Source of the DNA: Aplidium turbinatum
Lineage: Eukaryota > Chordata > Ascidiacea > Aplousobranchia > Polyclinidae
DNA: 64,000 nt
Direction of reading: 5' to 3'
NCBI GenBank assembly: GCA_918807975.1
Contig: OU964923.1
Span: 2,728,001 to 2,792,000 of the forward strand
Shown in pieces: positions 12,901 through 24,900 of this stretch (position 1 is its first letter; every line of letters starts with the position of its first letter). The notes beneath the pieces are model-generated. The model worked only from the letters and a program-made list of their open reading frames with translations. It made no database searches and had not been told where the DNA came from. A program made the translations under genes and the position numbers.

Positions 12901-15900
12901 AACTTGAAAAAAAACGTAGCCTGGAGACACAACTAGTCTAGTCAAGTTTAAAAAAGTTGAGAAAAGAAATTGATTCTTGTCATTAGTCTAAAAGTAATAT
13001 TTTCCGAATTGATCAAGAATTAACCCTCACACTAAAAATTAACCCTAACCTTACTTTTTTTGAAAAGCCTTTGTGCACCGCAGAAATTAAAGTAAAGAAA
13101 AAAAGTTGACTTCGATGGGCGTCGAACCAATGTCCTCACGAACATCAGAAAAAAGACGAAACCACTGAACGAAACGCGCCAACGAAAAATGATTGCATTC
13201 ACACGGTATACATACAAACTCTATGTGAAGTAGCAAAAAGTTCGTGGGAGAAAAAATTTCGCGGCCCGGTCATGGAGATGACTTTGTGAAATGATATTGT
13301 AAGTGGAATGTATCGAACACCGGCTGCTGTTGTGATTGCTGCACCGGCTGCTGCTGATGTGATGTCTGTCAATTATTTACTTGCTCACCACAAAAGGAAT
13401 TTAACAATCGCAATTTAATCTTGTTGCTTTATAGAAATTCAACTGGAACACCGAAAGTCCTCCAATCAACAAAAATATCTTTGCTTCCTAAAAAAAGATG
13501 CCTACCAGCCAAATCAACGAGGTTGATGCTTGAGCTTTTCTTGGTCTCCTGGCCGGCCTCGTTCTTCATGATTTGGTCGAAGGTGATAGTCACCACTGTA
13601 TGCGCCCGAGAGCTGGTGGCGTTCATCTGAGTGGAAGCAACAGTCCGGTTTGCGGTTCCTGAAGAAACAGGTTAAGATTGAGATGGAGATACAAGTGGTA
13701 ACTGACAATGAAAAAACGTAATTATCTCAATGACGAAGCAAGAAAAGCCATGACGGTCAGATGTACTAAAAGCATACACAATCTTTTGAAGTCATGACGT
13801 CACAAGTCGTCATGCAATTCGCGTGACGTCACGTCTTCACTTGCCTTCCTCCATTCTTCTTTCAATTTCACTGTAGCTTCCCACAGCGACCTTCTTTAGC
13901 TTTTCGACGTAGAAGAGCCCCAGCTTGGGATTCTGTCGCACCTGCAACCCCCCTTTGGGGTTGTCTTTGGTGAGCAAGTCTCGAACTTGTTCGTTGTATA
14001 TCTCCAACATTGAGAACGTGACTTCGAATTTCTGAATAAGGAAATCGGAATTAAGTTGGATGCAGAGGAAATCAATCAGAGTGAAGACAAACCGTTGGGA
14101 AAATCTTTCTCCACTTCACTATTTGCAATAAATAATATCAAAGGTTCGGTTTTACAGTAGTCCCGGTTTTTTAAGCTCATTTTGGTCCGGTCCGGGATTC
14201 CTGAAAGCATGGGAGTGGCAAAACATCGGCCCCCGCTTAATAGACCTACCCGTTTAAAAGCCAACTTTGAACAGCAGTAAAAGTGAATGCATGTATGTAT
14301 GAATTGGCTTGATGTGTTTTAGCATTGGTCAGTGGTATACAACTTATGGCGCCTACAACAACGATATATGTCGTTCTGGGCCCTCGTTTATTTTGGAGAA
14401 ATAAGTCAAACAAGTCATATATTTTACTTAAAGTACTGATAGAGTCATTGGAATATATTTACATGTTAAATATTGATAGAAAGTGTGTCAGAGGATTTAG
14501 CATTAATGAACTACGACCAAGATGCGTGCTGAGCGAGGTAAGGGCTTGTCGTCACGTGTACAAACAATTCAAAGCAACCTTGGAACTAGAATGACTTGTA
14601 AGACTTGAAGTTGAATGACTAGAAAGAAAAGTTATTCACACAAACCATCATCTTGCAACGTTTTGTGATTCTTAATACACTTTCAATTACAAATTTTAGC
14701 AGTATATTAGTATTACTTTGGTAATAGTGCTTCAATTTACTGGATAGATAAATAGATATAGACACCTAGCGATGCCTCGCGGCAAGTGAATATGGTGCAG
14801 TACACCGGTAGTGTAGTAGCCCTAACATATTCCAGCAAGTGTAATCGAAAAAAATTTAATCCGCCTACGCTTGAATTTTTGGTTTGCAAACCAGTGATTT
14901 CTATTTGCAAATTTTCTAGAAGCAGCTGAGCAGTGAGCAGTTTAGATACCAGGCCATCTTTGTTTGCAAAGTAGTCGCAATAGACAGCGAGCGACCGCAG
15001 CTGAGGCGCAACCGCTGGACAAAGAAATTTTGGGCAGAGACAACGAACAAATATGACGCCACAAAGCAATTCAACAAAAGTGAGTTTGTCAAAAGGATCG
15101 GGAAGTTTGACGTCATCTAATTATAAGTTAGATATATTTCTTAGCAATGTCGAAGATCAAGAACGATTTAACGACTTTCGTTTATACAGAGACGCCAAGG
15201 CGGCAGCGATCAGCAAACCTTTTTAAACACAAAACAAGGCGCAAAATATCACTTTCTCGTTCAATAACGTTGAAGAAGTCAATTTAACATGAAATGCGTT
15301 CTGACATCAACTGGCACATGAGGCGACCTAAAGAACAATCTCTTTCCAACCAAACCAGTTGGACGTTACCAGGCCAACAATACCAGCTTGCACGAGGTGC
15401 AGTGCTATTCAATATTTGACTGAGTAACCGAACAGCAGTTTCCGCTGACGCATCATGCAAATCGTTGTTAAGTCGTAACGAAAACAAACAAAACGATGCA
15501 CGAAACTTAATGATTGGTAATAAAAACGCCTCATCATTATTAAGTTAAGTAAACCGTTCCAACATGACTTTGATATTAAAAAAAACAAGACAAAACCAGG
15601 TATTAGACAAAGGTTAATGTGAAACGGAATTGTGATTCAATTTTTACCATGCAACCTAGAAAGGCTCTAAAACTAAATGGAAATTCAATCCTGGTGGTCT
15701 CTTGATGCTTTGTTCCACTGACACAGACCCGGTCAAATCCAAACAGACAAAGGCGGGAACTGAACCCAGGAGGAGAAAAGTTGTTAACAACTAAATAAAA
15801 GTAGATTCTGATAGATCTGTATAAACGAGAACCCACTTACTGTGCCGTCATTGTTCCGGTTGATGGCTTGGAAGAGTTCATCGCAGGTGATTGGCACAAT

Positions 15901-18900
15901 CCCTCTGCAAGTGCAAAGTTCGCTTTAGAGTGGATTTGTAAAAAAATATACTGAACGTAGCAATTTATGCCTTTTTAGGACAATAAAATTGTGGGGACTT
16001 TTAGGCTCCATTGATCAATCACAAGATTATTGACTCTTGGACTGAAAATATTTCTTTTTTATAAAAAAAAAACACTCAAACGTCGCGATATTTTACCTGT
16101 TTTTTCCATACCCGACCATGGAAAACGATTTCCCTGATCCAGTTTGACCATAGGCGAAGAGAGAACAATTGTAACCTGTTGAAACATCGACAAGTTAAAA
16201 TAGTCAAGCAACACTTAGTATCCCAGAAGAGATGGTACTGTGCATGGTCATAACGGAGCTTCACCAAAACGGCCACCCGCAATACGCAACTATAAGTGGT
16301 CGTAATAGCGGATCATGCACATCAATCGCATTACAATAAAAGATACGTTAAAAATTATGTTAAAAAAGCTCTTGACCGGAACGATCAGGCGATTATTGGG
16401 TGGTCAGTGGCAGGCTGCTCAATTCAAATCTGACATTTTGATTATTTAAATTCCACAAGACAAACCCAACGGGTTTAAATTGCGACATTTCAATTGTGTC
16501 GTCAGTGATGTTTGGACGGTATTTCAAACTCAAAAAGGGGCCAACAAGTTTATTTCAGTTATGTTTCCCCTCTCCCCTGGCAATATGTCGTCACGTATTG
16601 TGTAGGAGCCTTCCTTCTCTGGAGGTGAAGATGCAAACCCCTTGTCAATTCCACAGACAAACATAAAACATACCATTGTGCAAACATCCGTTTGTGAGGT
16701 GATAATGAAACTAATTGTTAACATTGAACGCGGGAGACAAGCCAAACATAGAGAACGCTTGGAACGCCAGATGCGCTGAAAGCGATCAAATATACATTTC
16801 CGATCAACACCGGCAGTATCAAGAATTGTGACTCTGGAAAATTTGAAGGTACTTGCTGGTATATGCACTGGAATAGTCTGCAGCCAGTACATCAGTAACT
16901 TTTTTTTACATTGATTCGACGTATGCACATGTAAAAATGACCGATTGGCTGACTGAACCATTGCCTTACAACCCTTAACTGACTGTGGTATGGCGTCGCT
17001 ACAGCGAATGACATGTAACATCTTGAAATGTACGAAGATCCATCCCGTGGTAACAGGCAGTGTGTGTTTATGGAAGGGGAACATCTTCAATCGTTGTGTG
17101 TGTAGTGATATCGATGATATGAAAACGTTGCTTAATTTGATGCATAATCTTGTGGACAAAATTTAACCCTATCTGTAGCGACATGGGGCTTTATGAAGAC
17201 GCCCCACTTTGATAGTGAAATATTTGACAGAAGGAAATATGCTAGAAATGTGAAATTTCTTGACTTTTATTTTTTATTTTTTGCCAATTGTCTAAACCTA
17301 AACTGGTCATTTTTCTAACTTCCTGCCCTTCACAATAAGCATTTCGTCTCAGGTGGCTAGACATTTTCGTGCAATGCTTCTTATATATATGTTAATGTTA
17401 GTGCAATACAAATGTTAGTACAATTACTTTGAAATGTAAAAACGCCCAAAAATGCCTTAAATTTATGAGAAAAAGTAATTTTTTGTTTAGTTTAGCATTA
17501 CTTTATGTTATAATTCAAACATTTTAATTTTGAAGCTATTTTCGAGAAATTAGAATAAAAACCGACTTACTGACGTTTTTTCATCTCAAATAATTTATCT
17601 CAATGAATTTGTTGGGTAAAAATTTAATTTCTATATGCACAATATACATGGCTATTATTTTGTAAAATATTTTGGCTCTGTGATTTTCATAGCTCCGTTA
17701 TAAGCGATTAATTAGCACGGGGCCGAGATAGCCCATGACGTGCTTTCCGCGTACGAAAACAGCTCGTATTAAGATGGGGTTAAAGGCAACTTGACTCATA
17801 CAAAAGCAAGAACGCACAGGAGTGCCATCACCAGAAGGTCAGGTCGACTCTTATATCCACTCTAGTGTGGTATGAGGTTTACGCTCCTAAGGTTTCACGG
17901 CGTAGGTTACAAAGTCAGCTTCACAACTTTTATAAGTTATAACAACAAAAAATTTGGTAGATCATGCACTGCACTGGTAGTCCAGTCTTTAAACTATGCC
18001 GCCTGCAACAAGGCCTTTCAGTTCTCATTAAAATATATATGTTTGTTCAAGCTTGGCTATAAAACTATAAATATATATCAGAGTATAGAAAAATGTGTTT
18101 TACGGTTCCCTAGGATTAACCAACTAATCATATCAAATGGAAGAAATTTTACATGTTTGTTCAATTGGGAGTTTTTTCCTCAAAACTATTTCAACAATGT
18201 AAATGAATCTACAAAGAAGAGAATTTGAGATATGCCATCAACTAAACTCTGCACGCGTAAAAAAAAAAAAAAAAAACATTTCTACATGATATAACATCGC
18301 AATATAGCTGGTGAAAGGTGAACATACATAGGTGAAAGTTCAAAATGAGGAAGTTTACGGTGTTTGCATGACGCGCGGTATCAAGACAAGCCGTGAAATA
18401 TAAAACACATCATCGACCGCCACGCATGTAAACTTGGGATATCAAATATTTAAATAAAAAAAAAATTGCTTGAAAATTTCACAACTTTCTGATTTAATGA
18501 AAAGTCATAAAATCAAAAAGTAAATATCGCACCGTTGGACAGATCAACCACACTGAGCTAAAACCTCTTTCGTGCATACGAACTTACTTAGATGGTAGCT
18601 AAAACATAAAGGAAGCAAAGAATTAGATCACTTCGATCGAAGGTAACTGTCCATCACACCTACAGGTTTAAACGACCCTACCTTTAACGAGCTTGAACAG
18701 CAAAGCCGGTTGAGATTTTTTTATCCCTTCCCATGTTATTACTTGTTACGGCATGGTTTAGTATCATTGTAATTCTTACCAAGTATTGCATAACATTTGT
18801 AACAGCTTGCTATATCAATGAATGGTGGAGTTTGGTAGCTTTATGATGAACCCAGTAGTGTTACATGACTTTGCAAGTTTGAGGTAGTAAAAGTGAACGC

Positions 18901-21900
18901 TCTAGTCTTTACCAAAGCCCTATCATTTACAACATTTTCTAATTTACCAATGTTCCTTGTAGCACGTAATTTCCTCGAAAACTAGAACGCTTTTTGAAAA
19001 AGTAAGTTTCGCTAGTTACCAAAACCCTGGAACAAAAATCGGGTTATTATGTCAGAGGAATGTGTTTACTCAATTGTGACATAACTAACAACGCCTTTGT
19101 GGAAGCCCAAACTTTACTTCTATTCACACAGACATGAGTGATGGACAATTACTTCCCAATCGAAGCCATCTCAACAACATCCAGATCAGGGGTCACCAAA
19201 CTTTTTTCTCTGAGGGCCGGATTGCTGCGAGATTAACAGCTGCGGGCCGGATGCAAATTGCGAAAAGATATACAACTATTTAGAGTCTCCATCGACTTGA
19301 AGTGAGCACAATAAATAACTAAGTCAGCGGTGGAATAGCAAAGTTGTGGTGAAAATCGAAAGGTTGCTGGAAAAGTTATCCCCTGCTGTGATACACTACA
19401 GGGCATCGTGCTCTTGAAAAAACATTACATCTTTCCAAATTTGGCCTAGGCCGTCCCCATTTGTGGTGGCCTAATGATAAAAACAGAACACCAACAATCC
19501 ACATGTAGGCTGCCTGGTGGAAAAATGAACAAATTCAACATACAACAACGAACTATAAGAACACACAATTTTAACAAAAAAAATTTTCACTTTTTTTCCT
19601 TAACAGTTGCAGTGCAGCTGTTATTTCCGCAGCACGTGGCGGGCCGGATGAAATGAGTTCGCGGGCCGGTTCCGGCCCGCGGGCCGTAGCTTGGTGACCT
19701 CTGATCAAGATGTTTAATTTTCAATTGTGACGACCACGTACGTCATGGAATCAAATAAGTATGAACCATAGAGAAATAAAACAAAGAAACTTCAGCGGGT
19801 TTAACATGATGTATTACATACACAAATATAACATAATTAAAATAAACTCTAACGTTTTCAACACGTACGTGTGTCCTCATCAGGAATTACATATCTGCAA
19901 GATACATAAAATGAAAATTGTAAGGTAAACTTGACTTTGCATTGTCGTTAGTAATAATACAGTTACAGTGCAAAGTCAAATTTACCTTACAATTTTCATT
20001 TTATGTATCTTGCAGATATGTAATTCCTGATGAGGACACACGTACGTGTTGAAAACGTTTGAGTTTATTTTTAACTATGTTATATTTGTGTATGTAATAC
20101 ATCATGTTAAACCCGCTGAAGTTACTTTGTTTTATTTCTCTATGGTTCAACAAAGCAAACTCTCTACCAAGCTTTATCAAATAAGTATGTTCGGCTAACT
20201 TTCTGTGTACAGGCGACACCTTCTCCAAAAAAACCTTGGCATAAATTTGTTCAAAGACAATCCAAAATAACTGCCAAGTTAGTGACAGAAGAGCGGAGAA
20301 CAGAAGTTTTAAAACTCCCTATCTATTAATTATAAACATAACAATAAGGTATTGAGAACAATAAAGTATTGAGTTTGTCGCTTTGGTTAGTCAACCAAGA
20401 ATAAAAAGTGGGTAGAACCACTAGAACCAGAGTCAAACATTTTGTGGTACGCTTCTTGGTAACCAGTAGGCTCATTCAAACTGGTCACTGTTAGTACAAA
20501 GAGTTAGAAACTCCTGTGCTGATGTCCCACCTTCAAATGCATTGTCCAGTACCCCCTGCCCCAGGTTGTCAAACACCTTCCTTTGCGTCGCGTACTTGTC
20601 GTTACGAGCTTCCAGAACGCCATCGACGTCTTCAAATCCGTCGTGCGACCTTTGTTGAAACACAACAACAACAAAGAATGATAGTAGTAGCCTCAAAAAC
20701 CTTACAATACCGGTTTAAAGGGCAAAACGCACTTCATAAGGACAATAATTCTCTATGTGTGAGACAGCGGTTAGGTACAGAATTATAAACAGTATATACT
20801 GAAAAATCGTCAACAAAAAGGAAGCTATTTCTATTGTTTACTATGAATGTCAAACGGCTTGTTTGGTTAATTTTTTTTTTCACTAAAAATCTACAGAAGA
20901 CCACACCGATTGATGAGGAAAAAAAAGGGATTGCTTTGTGACAATGTGCATCTCAAAGATGAAGAAGCCCACAACTTATCATTGAAACCGACTGGAAAGA
21001 TCATGATAACCGTTTGCTAATTCTCGCACACAAATTTCTACTCTATGTTGCTGAAACCACCACAATCAACACTGCACATTTTCAAAACTGCCATGTGCAT
21101 TTGCTTATTAAATAATACAACTTACTGAAAATTTAGTAGTGTACTTTTGATCAAAGCAAGTTCATAAGACGCCTACTTTACTTACCAATATGAAAAGTCA
21201 AAGGCAAACTGAAAAAAAAAGAATATAGTTTATCAACTGAATATAGTGAATTGCACATAAAATAAAAATTGATATAATTGTTGAAATGTTGCATTTACGC
21301 AAATCTGCTAGACCATAAAATCACTCTTTATCATCAGACTTTATTTTACAATTTTTGACTTTAATAATCATTGCATTGCCACAGCGTCTCGTGACATTTA
21401 CACAACAAACAATAAAACAAATAATCAGCAAAACCACATCTATCTTTCTTGCCATTAAACGTTGGCCTTGTCTGAGAAACTCAAAGCAGAAAATGTTGCG
21501 TTGTTAAGAAACACTGAAGCAACCCATCATGTAGAATGCTGCTTCCTGTTGTGCGAATAGCTTCTTAGTAACGCGATATATACGTTTATGATGTCACAAT
21601 ACATCAGTTTATCAATAATTCTCACCATCTTCGGTTCATCCTCTGAAAAACAAAGAACATATTGTGAGCCCAGATGCGTTTCAATTGACTAAGGATACAA
21701 AGTGTTGAAACTAAATGTTTGACCTAAAAAGAAACTGTAAAATACCTATGATGACATAATAGCGTAGCAAAACAAACACTAATCACACCCTCAGTGAATA
21801 TCAAGGAAAGCATATTTAACCGAAATGAATAAGAACGTAGCTAGATAATTACTTTCTCACAGATATATAGCTTTAGGTTGGATAATATACTTATTGATCG

Positions 21901-24900
21901 TTCATATGTTCAATTAGTGATTAATAAATAAAGCTTTAAATATAGGTCGCCAGGAGATCTATCCTGGCAGTGAATAACCAGTAATCAAATAGCAACAAAA
22001 GCTGAAGCATCCAAGACATGAAAATGTTGCTTTAACATTGGTTTGCACTATGTCTCAAGAACAATTAATAGAAAAGTATCACTGCTAATTGGTTTGGAAA
22101 TGTCGCTGCTTGAAGTGCTGTGGCATGTGTCAGCTTCATAGGATGAATTCGTGGGTGATGTATTCATAATACAATTCGTAATACGATGTATTCATACTCA
22201 TAGAAATGCATTGACAGAGACAAGGACTATCTGGATGCTGACAAGCCAAGCAAGCATAGCAATGATGACTCACAATTATCGCCACACAAAGTATAAAGAA
22301 TTAAACACCTACTTGGAGTATCGGGGTTTTGTATGTAGGTCGAGGCTCCTTTCATTTCTATGACCAACTTAGCTCCTCTATCCTTCTCCCTAGAAAAGAC
22401 ATACACAGTGCAGTTGCAAATATATAATTAATAGATTTAGCATAATCACGAAGAACACTTATTTGTGAAATAAAATAATAAACTCAAAATTTAAGTTACC
22501 GTACTAAATGACTCACTAATTTTGGAGAATTAATTACTAATTATAGAAGCTTTGAGCTATTAGTAAATAGTATTCTACTATCAGTTTAAAGTCTATGCTT
22601 AGAGCCAAAAATATTCTGGTAACCATTTCATATCAATTCATCAAAATGAAACCCACTGTGGCCTACAACTTAAATGCACATTGCACAATTAAACAATGCT
22701 TAAATCAAGACTAATGCACTGTATTAAGCTCAACTCAACTACGGTCACGTTTATTTTTGGGTCCACGTCTTTTAGGTGCAGACAGTTAGGCGCCGGTCAA
22801 ATAGGCGCGCACACTGTGGCGTCTGGATATTTAGGTGCGGAGCACTGTGGCGCCCGTTCACTTAGGTGCTATTATTACTAGTAAAGTCTACAGATTGTAT
22901 TAGCTTGGCAGGTAGGGCAATGCTTTTCACACAAAATCTTATATTGAACAGAAAGATAAAATGTTGTTTTGTTAATGCGCGTGTGGAGATGAGGTGCGAG
23001 ACAACGCTCTACTAATCTTGATATTAGCACATCTCCACAGGACATTTGCTATGCATCCTGAACACAGGTTGCAGCCAGATGGAACCTTACTTAATCTGTT
23101 ATCTTTCGCAATTACTTCTACTCGGAATGGATTGGTCGTGTGGCGAGTTCGTATGAGACAACACTCTACTACAATGAATACATTTCTATAGGGCATATGA
23201 ACCCTGGCTACAAGCTGCAAGCATAATGGTGTGACTTTGCTCGTTATTAAACCTAGTCGGGGTTTTGACGGAAAACTAAGTTACTCTTCACTCAAGCCTA
23301 CCACCTGCTTGAACATAGGCTACGGTATATTTTTTACTGATGTTTAGTGTAGTTATTATTTGACTCACTAAAAGTGAACTCAGTCATGTTTGGAAACTTG
23401 AGTATTTATTGATAAAGCTTTCGCCGACGCAAACCTGAACTAACAACAAATAAATGCCGAACACGCGCATTAAAAGACAATATATTTTTCTGTTCAATAT
23501 AACATTTTGTGTGAAAAGCATTGCCGGTTTAAGCAGCTTCACGCACGGAAGCCATGACATATTTTTCTGTTCAAAATAAGATTTTGTGTGAAAAGCATTG
23601 CCCTACCTGCCAAGCTGATACAATCTGCAGACTTAACTAGGAATAGCACCTAAATGAATGGGCGCCACAGTGCTCCGAACCTAATTATCTAGACGCCACA
23701 GTGTGCGCACCTATTTGACCAGCGCCTAACTGTCTGCGCCTAAAAGACTTGTTCCCTTATTTTTTAGGTTAAAATTGTAAATATCATGGATATGTCTATT
23801 TGTATACCAAACTCGACACACTGAAGCAAAACACATTATTGACTAGATCACTGTCTTTAAATTGTTTTCTTACCTCTGGTTGAAAGGCCGTACTCTCACG
23901 GCGACTTTGACTCTGTAAAAAAAAACATTAAATGAATTAGACAAAAGATATGTGAATTACAGATACCAGTAAAAATTGATCACATGCTCAAAAATACAGA
24001 TAAACTTCACATTAGCAATCAAATGATCGCACAAAATTGTTGCACAACTAAATCTGTTGTGCAGACCTAAAGCACATATGAGTCATCAACATTGAATAAT
24101 ATATATGGTAGAATTGTCAGCTCCAATAGCTCAATTGGTTCAACCCCTGCTGGCTTTGCAACTTGTACAAAAACCCACAAGTCCAAGCATTGCTGCTGCG
24201 GCTCAGAGTGTGTGTTTTGAGAAATGCATTTTAGGAATTGGTCTCCATCCAGCGCAACCTAGTGGATGGAGAATTGCACAAACAACAACACTTCAACAAG
24301 TGGAAACTTTATCTGCCAATTTCGATGAAAGAGTCTGTGTCTACAGTTTAAAGCCTCTACAAGTAGCCTATGCGAAACTGCCAAGACTAAGTTCTTAAAG
24401 AAGCTTTCTCAATTGGAGGATAAAAATTTCCACAGTATCATGAATACATAATTATCCAGACTAACCAAACTAGTCTGTATCCTAAACCATGACTTTTACT
24501 TAAAAATATACGTACTTCCAAAATGGATTTATTCAATATTTTAAGTACAAACATATTGAAAAACTGGTTCAATGCACACGACTGATGCAGGTCAATTATT
24601 GGATTGAGTGCACCAAGGCATAGGTTAAACACCATGGGACCATCAGTAACCAGGGTTGAGAAAAACTCAGGGTTTTTTGGGTTTTATTTAAAAAAGATGC
24701 AAAAAAGGTAGATTCATGCTTATTTCACCTCAAATACTACTTTTTACCAATGAAATGCCTCTCACTCATAGTACATGCTGGCATAACTCAATAAAATAAT
24801 GCACTAGGGCTGTTTAACTATATGAGGCCTTCTTGCATAAATGAGTTTTAGTGTAGTACAAAGTGGCATTACTTGATTTTTGTGTACAGAAATAACCACT

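Larger units (their letters stand above)
16176..20530. other. Large kinesin intron carrying several transposons
   Basis: This 4.35 kb intron separates the exon that ends in NAFEG from the P-loop exon. It holds a palindromic MITE fragment near 16900, a TTAA-flanked MITE at 17167-17779, an A19 run at 18259, a hAT MITE at 19187-19703 and a 386-bp palindrome at 19763-20148. The 209-codon minus-strand open frame at 16530-17159 runs through the MITE fragment and has no recognisable domain. Confidence 0.75.

Noticed and set aside
16530-17159. 209-codon open frame on the minus strand
   Set aside because: It lies wholly in a kinesin intron, runs through a palindromic MITE fragment, has no recognisable domain and shows a composition typical of chance frames.
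22759-23756. Assignment to Merlin rather than MULE
   Set aside because: 8-bp duplications with GG ends fit Merlin too, but the ~200-bp inverted repeats and the FLYWCH-like remnant favour a MULE. Kept as tentative.
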